From positions 372,001 through 436,000 of the forward strand of contig CAZGHN010000001.1 in the NCBI GenBank assembly GCA_964525555.1: a DNA stretch of 64,000 nt, read 5' to 3'. Both the position numbers and the translations under genes were made by a program. The stretch's first letter is position 1; every line of letters begins with the position of its first letter. The notes under the pieces were generated by a model, which made no database searches, was not told where the DNA came from, and saw nothing but the letters and a program-made list of their open reading frames with translations. Of the stretch, positions 25,765 through 33,875 are shown piece after piece. The DNA comes from JAFGHJ01 sp964525555. Lineage in GTDB: Bacteria > Hydrothermota > UBA3072.

Positions 25765-27996
25765 TTACTTTCCGAAATCAAGCCTGGCAGGCTCAAAATA
25801 AAGATAAGGCTCCTGAATCAATTTCAAAATGGGTAAATAAGCATTCTCCTTTACTCCAATCAATCTTTCCAGGAATTTCAATGGCTTCGGGAAGAGCACA
25901 ACTCTATAATCCTGAACTCCAGCTTCATTCCCTGCAGCTTTAATAGCATCAAGAAGTCCGCCATACTCGTCTACAAGATAGATTTCCTTTGAGGAAAGAC
26001 CACTCCATATTCTGCCCATAGCTAAAGAATCAACTTTTGAAACTGTTAAACCTCTTGACGAAGCAACGGCTCCTAAAAATTGATCATATATATGATTTAA
26101 CATTTTATCAAATATTTTCTTTTCGTAATGAGAGAAAGGTCTGTGAGAACTAAACGCATCCGAATGCTCGCCCCACTTCACAAGATCATGAGTGATTCCA
26201 AGTTTTTCATACAAACCTTCCATAACGAACTTAGCTCCCCAAACTCCAATTGAGCCTGTAAGTGTTGTTCGGTCTGCAAATATCTTATCCGCAGGAGCGG
26301 AAATAAGATAACCTCCGGAAGCCGCTATATTACCCATTGATATTACAACCGGTTTTTTATCTTTCAATCTCAAAATCTCTCTGTATATTAAATCTGAAGC
26401 GACACTGCTCCCTCCGCCTGAATTAATACGCAAAACTACCGCTTTTACGGATCTGTCCTTACCTAATCTCTTCAGCTCTCTTACTACCGATTCGGAACCT
26501 ATGGTCGAACCGCCAAACAGTGGAATATCGACAGGGGAACTAGAACTTTCTCCGACAATTATTGAACCCTCAAGAGCTAAAACCGCTATTTTTGGAGGAT
26601 CACTCATTAAAAATTCTCTTGGAAGACTTTTTCCTCTCCAGACTCTACCATCACCTTTAACTCCGGCAAGCTCTTTAATTTCATCAAAATATGCTACAGT
26701 ATCTATAAATCCTTCTTTTACAGCCTCCAAGGGAGTAAAACATCCTAAAGAATCTACAAGACTTTTAATTTTACCAGCGTCTATACCTCTTGAATCCGAA
26801 ATTGTTCCGACTACGACTTCTACTAGATCATCAAGAAATTCTTCCATCTGCTCTCTATCGTATTGACTCATTTTCTCTCTGGTAAACATATCTCCGCCAG
26901 ACTTATATCTACCTACTTTACCAATCTCGGCTTCTATTCCTAATTTCTCCAAAGATCCTTTTATGTACATTTGAGAAAGATAAAGTCCGGGAAAATAAAT
27001 CATACCAGGAGGAGAAATTGACACAAAATCAGCAGCGGAAGCAAGGTATAAACCTTTAAAACCGTAATAATCGGAATGCACAATAAGATATTTATCTTTT
27101 GCAATTTCTAAAAGCAAACTCCTTACCTCTTCAGTCTGAGCAAGGCCCAAAGAATTATTCTTTAAATACACAACAACACTATCAATAGCTTTTGATTTCT
27201 TTATATAATTGAGAAGATTCAAAAGATTATAAAAAGAATGCTCCTTTCCTAATAAACCCTCGACACTTGGAACTTCAGGGTACCCTCCTTCAATTTCAAC
27301 AATAACTGCACGATTTCTACCTCTAAACATAGAAGGATACGGTACAACGGAAGCGGTAATAATTCCCTCATTATCTCCATTACCGTGGTAACCGCTTAAA
27401 AGAAAATTACCAAGCGAGAACTCTAAACCACCATAAATTTTACCTTCTCTAAAATCGTTATCCAGAGGTAAAAATCCAACATTTATCTTTACACCTTGTA
27501 TAATTTCTAAAGCTCCAGTCAGACTATGAACCAGGTACTTTGTCCCATCCTCATTTCCTCTATCGACAATAAAATCAGAAGTCAAAACCAGCCTATCCCA
27601 TCCCGGTATAATCGAAACCCCAAAATTAAAATCATAACCCTGACTACTTGGTATAATTGTAGTAAAACCAAAAGAAGTCCATTTATGAGGTCGTAGCATA
27701 ACACCTAGAGTATATTTATCATCCCAGGAAGAATACATATAACCGAGAGAAAACTTATCTTTATAATGCAATGGACTTACCCCGGTCATAAACTCCATAG
27801 AATCACTCATAAAACGTACTCCCCCTGCAAATCCGAGGAAAGGTATACTCATAGAAACCCAGTAATCTTCACTTCTAACAGAAATCTCAGGATAGGAACG
27901 CACCGAAAGTCCAGCCGGATTAGCATAAAGCGCACGTGACCGTTCAGAATTGGCTATTGAAAGGTTAATGTATGAAACTAAGATTAAAAGTAACAA
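25765..27996 (-). CDS. sppA: Signal peptide peptidase SppA with an N-terminal barrel-like domain
   Basis: 743 residues from a TTG at 27994-27996, chosen because AAGGAGG (28001-28007) sits just before it and a signal peptide follows (LLLILVSYINLSIAN). Residues about 20-250 look like an outer-membrane barrel: NPAGL near the start, as in FadL/PorV-type proteins, then alternating aromatic strands. Residues about 250-740 contain two SppA/ClpP-fold repeats: the first with GRYKSGGDMFTREKMS (the general-base Lys), the second with RINSGGGSSVASD and the nucleophile Ser in MGNIAASGGYLISAPADKI, then GSIGVW. Long-form SppA thus has both catalytic residues. The added barrel-like domain is unusual and raises the question of which membrane it sits in. 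Confidence 0.85.
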   Translation of the reverse strand: MLLLILVSYINLSIANSERSRALYANPAGLSVRSYPEISVRSEDYWVSMSIPFLGFAGGVRFMSDSMEFMTGVSPLHYKDKFSLGYMYSSWDDKYTLGVMLRPHKWTSFGFTTIIPSSQGYDFNFGVSIIPGWDRLVLTSDFIVDRGNEDGTKYLVHSLTGALEIIQGVKINVGFLPLDNDFREGKIYGGLEFSLGNFLLSGYHGNGDNEGIITASVVPYPSMFRGRNRAVIVEIEGGYPEVPSVEGLLGKEHSFYNLLNLLNYIKKSKAIDSVVVYLKNNSLGLAQTEEVRSLLLEIAKDKYLIVHSDYYGFKGLYLASAADFVSISPPGMIYFPGLYLSQMYIKGSLEKLGIEAEIGKVGRYKSGGDMFTREKMSQYDREQMEEFLDDLVEVVVGTISDSRGIDAGKIKSLVDSLGCFTPLEAVKEGFIDTVAYFDEIKELAGVKGDGRVWRGKSLPREFLMSDPPKIAVLALEGSIIVGESSSSPVDIPLFGGSTIGSESVVRELKRLGKDRSVKAVVLRINSGGGSSVASDLIYREILRLKDKKPVVISMGNIAASGGYLISAPADKIFADRTTLTGSIGVWGAKFVMEGLYEKLGITHDLVKWGEHSDAFSSHRPFSHYEKKIFDKMLNHIYDQFLGAVASSRGLTVSKVDSLAMGRIWSGLSSKEIYLVDEYGGLLDAIKAAGNEAGVQDYRVVLFPKPLKFLERLIGVKENAYLPILKLIQEPYLYFEPARLDFGK

Positions 27997-28044
27997 ATTT
28001 CCTCCTTCTATTATTTTAAAAATACCACATAAGATAGCAACCAC

Positions 28045-28200
28045 AAGATTTCACAGATTAACACAAGATTACCCAACCTCCCCAAACATTTTTTGTTTTT
28101 AAATAACAATTTTTTTCTCTGTGCTCTCTGTGTTTTTGTATACCAAAACCAATTCTTCTGTGTTCTCTGTGGTAATTTTTTGTTTTTTTTCCATTTTAGA
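28045..28200. repeat. Modular intergenic repeat (CTCTGTG words)
   Basis: Words CACAAGATTTCACAGATT/AACACAAGATTA, TCTCTGTGCTCTCTGTGTTT and TTCTGTGTTCTCTGTGGTAA. Same vocabulary as 781-905 and 32585-32874. No gene seen. Confidence 0.75.
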
Positions 28201-28215
28201 GTCTAAATCGCTATG

Positions 28216-29529
28216 TTATGACATTCGCTCGACAATCGATTGAGCAAATTCCGAAGTTTTTATAGGATTTACACCCTCCATTTGCCTCGCAAGATCATAA
28301 GTTACTTTTTTATCTAAAAAAGTTTTTTCAAGAGCATCCTCTATTAAATCTGCCGACTCCACCCACCCTAAATGCCTCAACATCATAACACCTGAAAGAA
28401 TAAGAGAAGAGGGATTTACCTTATCAAGACCCTTATACTTCGGAGCAGAGCCATGCGTGGGCTCAAAAAGAGCAACATTATCACCAATATTAGCTCCGGG
28501 AGCAATACCAAGTCCGCCTATCTGTCCCGCAGCAGCATCGGAAAGATAATCCCCATTAAGATTAGGCAGGGCTATAACATCATATTCATCTGGACGCGTT
28601 AGAAGCTGCATAAACATTTGATCCGCTATCCTATCTTTTATTATTATCCTGCCTCCGGCGTCGCCAACAGGTTTCCCTCCTCGCAGTTCCTTGAATACAT
28701 CATTTCTTGTAGTGGGAGTCACTCCATCTGCTCCTTTAACCTGGTCATACAGCTCATCTTCAGTAATTATATATTCTCTAAATTCATCAATTGCAAGCTC
28801 ATAACCCCATTTTTTAAAAGCGCCCTCGGTGAACTTCATAATATTACCTTTATGTACGAGAGTGACACTGATTTTGTTGCTATCTACAGCATATTGAATA
28901 GCTTTCCTCACGAGCCTTTTCGTCTTTGAAACACTTATAGGTTTAACTCCTATACCTGCATCATACTCGAGTTCTACTTCCATTTCATTGTTTAAGAAAT
29001 CAATGACTTTTTTGGCTTTCGGTGAACCCTGCTCCCACTCTATACCCGAATATACATCTTCAGTATTCTCTCTAAAAATAACAATATCCATTGCTTCCGG
29101 ATTTTTTAAAGGTGAAGGAACACCTTTGTAGTACTTAACGGGTCTGACACATGCATACAAATTTAGCAATTGCCTGAGCGATACATTAAGACTTCTATAT
29201 CCGCCACCGACAGGTGTAGTCAGGGGACCCTTTATTGCCACGTTAAAGTAATTAATCGCTTTTAGTGTGTCTTCAGGTAAAGGTTCTCCATATTTATCAA
29301 TAGCTTTTTCACCCGCGAATATTTCAAACCATTCTATTTTCCTTTTATCTCCATATGCCAATTCAACGGCCCTATTCCAGACAACCATAGAAGCATTTAT
29401 TATATCGGAACCTATACCATCACCTTCAATAAAAGGGACTATAGGATTATCAGGAACTTTTAATTCTCCAGTCTTTACTTCTATCTTCTCGCCCTTTTCC
29501 GGCAAAATAAGCTTTTCAAATTCGCTCAT
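28216..29529 (-). CDS. icd: Isocitrate dehydrogenase (NADP-type)
   Basis: About 437 residues, the size of E. coli-type Icd, which oxidises isocitrate to 2-oxoglutarate and CO2. Signatures: IVPFIEGDGIGSDI near the start, the substrate loop with S-L-N-V-S-L-R-Q (phosphorylatable Ser in E. coli-type enzymes), IFRENTEDVYSGIEW, LVHKGNIMKFTEGAF and LNGDYLSDAAAGQIGG for metal/NADP binding, and HGSAPKYKG with K-Y for NADP preference. Starts at 29541, 29535 and 29529 are all in frame; GAGTGG is best placed for 29529 (MSEFEKL). Last gene of the citrate synthase operon. Regulation by kinase AceK cannot be judged here. Confidence 0.93.
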   Translation of the reverse strand: MSEFEKLILPEKGEKIEVKTGELKVPDNPIVPFIEGDGIGSDIINASMVVWNRAVELAYGDKRKIEWFEIFAGEKAIDKYGEPLPEDTLKAINYFNVAIKGPLTTPVGGGYRSLNVSLRQLLNLYACVRPVKYYKGVPSPLKNPEAMDIVIFRENTEDVYSGIEWEQGSPKAKKVIDFLNNEMEVELEYDAGIGVKPISVSKTKRLVRKAIQYAVDSNKISVTLVHKGNIMKFTEGAFKKWGYELAIDEFREYIITEDELYDQVKGADGVTPTTRNDVFKELRGGKPVGDAGGRIIIKDRIADQMFMQLLTRPDEYDVIALPNLNGDYLSDAAAGQIGGLGIAPGANIGDNVALFEPTHGSAPKYKGLDKVNPSSLILSGVMMLRHLGWVESADLIEDALEKTFLDKKVTYDLARQMEGVNPIKTSEFAQSIVERMS

Positions 29530-29546
29530 ATGCATATCCACTCAAA

Positions 29547-30053
29547 TCAATCCATTTTAAAATCACCATACTTCTTTATATGCTCTTCTATACCACCATC
29601 CTCGATCAATTTTCTCATAAAAGAAGCGATAGGTGAAAAAGTCAATATTTTCCCACTGGTTTCGTCTTTAATCTCTCCCTTCTCAAGATCGACTTTAAGA
29701 TTATCTCCTTCATTAATTTCATCAGTATCGCTCACCAATAAAGGCAACCCTATGTTAAATGAATTCCTATAAAATATTCTGGCAAAAGATTTGGCAATAA
29801 TACAAGAAACACCAGCAATCTTAATCACTCTCGGAGCATGTTCTCTTGAAGAACCAAGTCCGAAATTCTTACCCGCAACGATAATATCTCCCTTCTTCAC
29901 CTTCGAAGCAAAAAGAGGATCAGCATCCTCTAATACATGTTTCGCGAGTTCTTCGAGATTGCTTCGCAGGTGAAAATATCTTCCTGGTGTAATATGATCC
30001 GTAGAAATATCATCTCCAAATTTCCATACTTTTCCGGAAATAGTAGAATTCAC
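29547..30053 (-). CDS. LeuD-type small subunit of an aconitase-superfamily hydratase
   Basis: 168 residues, the swivelling small subunit of two-part hydratases (isopropylmalate isomerase, homoaconitase, two-part aconitase). Signatures: FGDDISTDHITPGRY at the N-terminus, GKNFGLGSSREHAPRVIK (substrate-binding Ser/Arg) and IFYRNSFNIGLPLL. The loop after GRY reads FHLRS. An Arg in this loop distinguishes homoaconitase/tricarboxylate users from isopropylmalate enzymes in archaeal homologues, so a tricarboxylate substrate is favoured, though the alignment is approximate. Starts with GTG overlapping the TGA of the large subunit (30050-30053). The citrate synthase and Icd neighbours argue that it works on citrate/isocitrate. 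Confidence 0.85.
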   Translation of the reverse strand: MNSTISGKVWKFGDDISTDHITPGRYFHLRSNLEELAKHVLEDADPLFASKVKKGDIIVAGKNFGLGSSREHAPRVIKIAGVSCIIAKSFARIFYRNSFNIGLPLLVSDTDEINEGDNLKVDLEKGEIKDETSGKILTFSPIASFMRKLIEDGGIEEHIKKYGDFKMD

Positions 30054-31306
30054 TTTAAATACCTCCTTGGATCTGCAATCTTTCCCTCTATAGCGCTGGC
30101 TGCCGCAGTTGCCGGAGAGCCAAGATAAATAAAACCCTCGGGATTACCCATCCTTCCAAGGAAATTCCTATTCTGCGTCGAAATAACTCTTTCACCATCA
30201 GCCAAAACACCTTTATGTATTCCCACACATGGTCCGCAGCCCGGAGATTCGACTGCAGCTCCCGATTCCAGGAAAATCTCGATCAACCCTTCCTTTAATG
30301 CTTCCAGAAATATTTCTCTTGAAGCCGGAATCACTATCAACCTCGTATCCGGACTCTTGCTTTTTCCTTTCAGAATAGAAGCAGCGATCTTTAAATCTTC
30401 AAGCCTTCCATTAGTACAGGTACCAATAAAAACTTGATCTATCTTAACATCTCCCATCTCCGAAATACCTTTAACATTATCAACAGTATGAGGTAAGGCA
30501 ATTAAAGGTTCAAGTTTGCTCGCTTCTACTTCGACTACTTTTTCAAAATTAGCATCAGAATCGGATTTTATTTCCCTGAATTTATCCCCCCTACCTCTTC
30601 CCTCGAGATAACTTTTTGTAGTCTCATCAGTAGAAATAAGTCCTGTTTTTCCTCCCGCCTCAACAGCCATGTTTGTTATTACGAATCTTGAAGCCATAGA
30701 AAGACCCTCAATAGTCTCACCTTCAAATTCCATTGCTTTATAAGTCGCTCCGTCTGCCCCTATTTTACCTATTATGTCGAGAATTATATCCTTAGAATAA
30801 ACACCCTCCGGGAGTCGACCTTTTATTATAAATTTGTGTGTTTCTGGCACTTTGAGCCATACTTTTCCCAGAGCAAAAGCAAGGGCAATATCCGTCGAGC
30901 CCATGCCGGTCGCAAAAGCTCCCAGTGTACCGGAAGTACAGGTATGGCTATCGGCCCCAACCACTAAATTACCCGGATTGACCCAATCCTCAACAAGCCG
31001 CTGATGGCAAACACCTTCTCCGACATCAGAAAGAAAAGCTCCGGTCTTTTTTGAAAATTCTCTCAACGTCTTCTGAGAGTTAGACAATTCTTTTCGCGAA
31101 CTCGGAGAAGAATGATCGATAAAGAATATTGAATTATTTTTATCGAACACCCTTTCCATATTCATTTTCTTCAACTCCTGTACGGAAAGAGGTCCGGTAC
31201 CATCCTGAGCCATAACTACATCCACTTTTGCAACCACGAATTCTCCGGGTTTTACATCTCTTCCTACATGCTCAGATAGAATTTTCTCGGATATAGTCTT
31301 ACCCAA
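30050..31306 (-). CDS. LeuC-type large subunit of an aconitase-superfamily hydratase (probable two-part aconitase)
   Basis: 418 residues, the size of archaeal-type LeuC/HacA rather than the 850-residue one-chain aconitases. It binds a [4Fe-4S] cluster through three Cys: one in FIGTCTNGRLEDL and two in SPGCGPCVG. Other landmarks are FIDHSSPS near residue 65, VVGADSHTCTSGTLGAFATGMGSTD and RNFLGRMGNPEGFIYL. Start codon TTG, three bases after the citrate synthase stop, with its ribosome site (AGAGAG) in the last citrate synthase codons. No leuA, leuB or homocitrate synthase is present, so conversion of citrate to isocitrate is the simplest role. Isopropylmalate or methylcitrate remain possible. 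Confidence 0.85.
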   Translation of the reverse strand: MGKTISEKILSEHVGRDVKPGEFVVAKVDVVMAQDGTGPLSVQELKKMNMERVFDKNNSIFFIDHSSPSSRKELSNSQKTLREFSKKTGAFLSDVGEGVCHQRLVEDWVNPGNLVVGADSHTCTSGTLGAFATGMGSTDIALAFALGKVWLKVPETHKFIIKGRLPEGVYSKDIILDIIGKIGADGATYKAMEFEGETIEGLSMASRFVITNMAVEAGGKTGLISTDETTKSYLEGRGRGDKFREIKSDSDANFEKVVEVEASKLEPLIALPHTVDNVKGISEMGDVKIDQVFIGTCTNGRLEDLKIAASILKGKSKSPDTRLIVIPASREIFLEALKEGLIEIFLESGAAVESPGCGPCVGIHKGVLADGERVISTQNRNFLGRMGNPEGFIYLGSPATAAASAIEGKIADPRRYLK

Positions 31307-31309
31307 TTT

Positions 31310-32482
31310 TTATCTCTCTTTAATCGGTATATACTTTACGTTAACCGGACCATTATAGATACCGCGAGGTCTGAATATCCTATTAGATTCTCTGTATTCG
31401 AGAATGTGCGCCATCCAGCCAGCACAACGTGCCATAGCGAAAATCGAAGTAAACATATCGGTAGGAATACCAAGTGCTTTATATACAAAACCCGAATAAA
31501 AATCGACATTTGGATATATGCCCTTAGGACCACATTTCTTTTCCATAATTTCTTCGACTTTCAAGGCAGTCTTGAATAAAACTTCATCTCTTCTGTCGGT
31601 CAAATCTCTGGCGTATTTCTTTAGAATACGAGCCCGCGGGTCAAGGGTTTTATAAACTCTGTGTCCAAATCCCATTATATTTTCTTTTTTCTTAATTGCA
31701 TTATTTATATACTTCTCTACTTTTTCAGGACCTCCTATTTTCTCCAGCATCCGTATAACTTTTTCGTTTGCTCCTCCATGAAGATATCCTTTTAGGGTAC
31801 CTATAGCAGAAACGATAGAAGAGTAGACATCGGCTAAAGTCGAGGAGGTAACTAAAGTCCCGAAAGTCGAAGCGCAAACACCATGTTCAGCATGGAGTAT
31901 TAAGCAAAGATCCAGGATTCTCGCCTCTTTTTTGCTGGGTTTTTCTCCATTAAGCATCCACAAGAAATTAGCCGCATAGGAAAGTTTATTATCCGGTGGG
32001 ATAGGCTCCTTACCTTTTCTTATCCGGCCAAATGCAGCAATATAGGAAGGCATCTTACCCATAATTTGAATTCCGGCTTTTAAATCGCTCTCCCCGCCTA
32101 CTTCATACTCTCCACCTTCGGGTAAACTCATTAGCGAAACACATGTATTAAGAACATCCATGGGATGAGCCGCAATAGGAAAATCCTTCAGCCACTTTAT
32201 ATCCTCAGTGTTCAAAGAAATATGTGCTTCAAGATCACTCGAAAATTTCTTTAGTTCGGTTTTTGTGGGAAGATTCCCGTAAATCAAAAAATAAGCTGTT
32301 TCTTCATATGTGGACTTTTCTGCTAACTCTTCTATTGGTATACCACGGTATATCAAAATACCGTCTTTACCGTCTATATAACTTATAGATGTCTCAAAAG
32401 CAGCAACCCCCTCAAGTCCATGTGAGAAAAAATCATAATCCTGTCTTAAACCGCTCTTATTATTTATGTTTTTGTTACCCAT
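31310..32482 (-). CDS. gltA: Citrate synthase (short, dimer-type)
   Basis: 390 residues, the size of the Bacillus/Thermus/archaeal dimeric type. It condenses acetyl-CoA with oxaloacetate. Signatures: YIDGKDGILIYRGIPIEEL at the N-terminus; first catalytic His in LILHAEHGVCASTF (usually ADH; here AEH); second His in IMGFGHRVYKTLDPRA; catalytic Asp in YPNVDFYSGFVY; and RPRG near the C-terminus for substrate binding. 2-Methylcitrate synthases have the same layout, so specificity is inferred from the aconitase-type and Icd genes that follow. First gene of a four-gene operon making 2-oxoglutarate, with an AGGTAGGG ribosome site. Confidence 0.93.
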   Translation of the reverse strand: MGNKNINNKSGLRQDYDFFSHGLEGVAAFETSISYIDGKDGILIYRGIPIEELAEKSTYEETAYFLIYGNLPTKTELKKFSSDLEAHISLNTEDIKWLKDFPIAAHPMDVLNTCVSLMSLPEGGEYEVGGESDLKAGIQIMGKMPSYIAAFGRIRKGKEPIPPDNKLSYAANFLWMLNGEKPSKKEARILDLCLILHAEHGVCASTFGTLVTSSTLADVYSSIVSAIGTLKGYLHGGANEKVIRMLEKIGGPEKVEKYINNAIKKKENIMGFGHRVYKTLDPRARILKKYARDLTDRRDEVLFKTALKVEEIMEKKCGPKGIYPNVDFYSGFVYKALGIPTDMFTSIFAMARCAGWMAHILEYRESNRIFRPRGIYNGPVNVKYIPIKER

Positions 32483-32584
32483 TTTTTCCCTACCTTATTT
32501 TATAGTAATTTGCAAACATAAATTATATCTCTTAGTTTTTTCTGCAACCCCCTACGTTAAAATTAAAAATAAAATATGAAAAAT

Positions 32585-32874
32585 CTTTTTACCACAGAGA
32601 ACACAGAGGAAAAACAAAGAACACACAGAGAAAAAATTTTATTTGTATCGTCTAAAACTCAACACACAGCCTCAAAATAATTTAACCACGAAACACACAA
32701 AATACACGAAACCCGACCTCACCCAATTTTTATTTCATTTTTTAACGATCCAACGAACCCGCGACCTAACGAACCAACTAAAGAAGTAACAACAGATCAC
32801 ACAAATAGCACAAATAATTTTTTGTTCTTTTTTAAACTACTAACTGCTGACTTCTAACTACTTCCTATTTACAA
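32585..32874. repeat. Modular intergenic repeat adjoining secreted paralogue copy 5
   Basis: Words in order: ACCACAGAGAACACAGAGG, ACACACAGAG, ACCACGAAACACACAAAATA, AACGATCCAACGAACCCGCG, ACCTAACGAACCAACTAAAG, AAGTAACAACAGATCACACA, AATAGCACAAATAATTTT, and CTAACTGCTGACTTCTAACT right at the stop codon at 32875. This is the reverse complement of the left half of 14056-14502, block for block. No gene seen. Confidence 0.85.
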
Positions 32875-33726
32875 TTACTCAACCGAGATGAATTTACTTA
32901 CACCTTTTTCTTTGTCTGCTGTAATTTTCGCAAGGTATATTCCCGCAGGTAAATCCACATAGATCCTATGCGGACCTTCCAACTGTCTGCCGGGTACTTT
33001 TACAGCTACTTTCTGTCCCGAGAGATTGAATATTTCTATTAATATGTGGGCGGATGAAATAAGTGAGTATTCTATACAGTTAATTGAATTCTTTGTTATT
33101 TTCAAAATCCCTTCATTTTTCTGAGGAAGCTCAATTCCACTTCCATCCCAACCAAAAGTAATGCTATCAAGATACAGTGTACAGGCCGGGTTTGCAACTG
33201 ACGAGTTGGTATAAATCCATAAATCACATTGTATTATAGGAAGATCTATTGTGTCCCCTCCACTAGTCGTATCGGAAACGATACAAATCAACTCGTTCCA
33301 GGCGTCCATAGCCAAATCGGAATTTTGATATATACTGAAAATACTCCATGTCCAATCGGAATCCCTGGTGAAAGCACAGATGCTATCAACGGGTGCTCCC
33401 GCAGGAATATACAGATAATACCATATAGAGTCTCCCCAAGTTGCTTGATCTAAAAATTCGTTGCAATACAGAAGCCACAAGGATAAAGCGCCAACACCGC
33501 CAAGAGTATCAATAAGAGGGAGCTGTACTGAATGGGTACCGCTGTACGCTCTGTCCGTTACAACTTTAATATCGTTATACCTGTTAAAGTCTCTTGTAGC
33601 AGCCCATGGCCATATAGAATCTGCCGGAGTATCATACTCGAAATCGAATACTATTCTTCCTGCCTGCACATCGGATGAAGCGAAAAATACAATAGACAAA
33701 AAAACGATAAATAGAAATTCCCTCAT
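32875..33726 (-). CDS. Secreted paralogue family protein, copy 5
   Basis: 283 residues, signal peptide at about 1-22 (SSDVQAG), SD CAAGGAGG. Beta domain with ADSIWPWAATRDFNRYNDI, VQLPLIDTLGG, LWLLYCNEF, YYLYIPAGAPVDS, FTRDSDWTWSIF and NPACTLYLDSI; it lacks the NGICTDSVFMH segment of the other copies, so it has one disulphide candidate fewer. The C-terminal type IX-like sorting domain matches the cluster copies (SINCIEYSL, IFNLSGQKVAVKVPGRQLEG, LPAGIYLAKI, KGVSKFISVE). It has a conserved family promoter upstream and a family 3' repeat downstream. Monocistronic; function unknown. Confidence 0.85.
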   Translation of the reverse strand: MREFLFIVFLSIVFFASSDVQAGRIVFDFEYDTPADSIWPWAATRDFNRYNDIKVVTDRAYSGTHSVQLPLIDTLGGVGALSLWLLYCNEFLDQATWGDSIWYYLYIPAGAPVDSICAFTRDSDWTWSIFSIYQNSDLAMDAWNELICIVSDTTSGGDTIDLPIIQCDLWIYTNSSVANPACTLYLDSITFGWDGSGIELPQKNEGILKITKNSINCIEYSLISSAHILIEIFNLSGQKVAVKVPGRQLEGPHRIYVDLPAGIYLAKITADKEKGVSKFISVE

Positions 33727-33758
33727 AATATCCTCCTTGAATATATTTCTATATTATT

Positions 33759-33786
33759 ATTATAAGAATTTTTTTGCTTTTGTAAA
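33759..33786 (-). promoter_or_regulatory. Promoter of secreted paralogue copy 5
   Basis: Minus strand TTTACA (33781-33786), 16-base spacer, TATAAT (33759-33764). The same -35/-10 pair and spacer length as the cluster promoter at 11289. Confidence 0.6.
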
Positions 33787-33819
33787 GGGGTTTTTTTAGT
33801 TATAATTTTGACACAAAAA

Positions 33820-33875
33820 TGCAGCGAGCGCAGAGTTTTTTGTTTTTACTAAGACCTAACACCAAAGACCTAAAC
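33820..33875. repeat. Short intergenic word repeat (AAGACCTAA words)
   Basis: GCAGCGAGCGCAGAG followed by AAGACCTAACACCAAAGACC and TAAACTC. This is the reverse complement of the TAGGTCTTAGGTGTTTGG block at 14250-14270. Confidence 0.5.

Noticed and set aside
27997..28044. GTG start of SppA at 28044
   Set aside because: No ribosome site, and it would put charged residues and GG before the hydrophobic core; AAGGAGG fits TTG 27996.
29547..31306. leuCD of leucine synthesis
   Set aside because: No leuA or leuB nearby, and placement between citrate synthase and isocitrate dehydrogenase favours an aconitase role.
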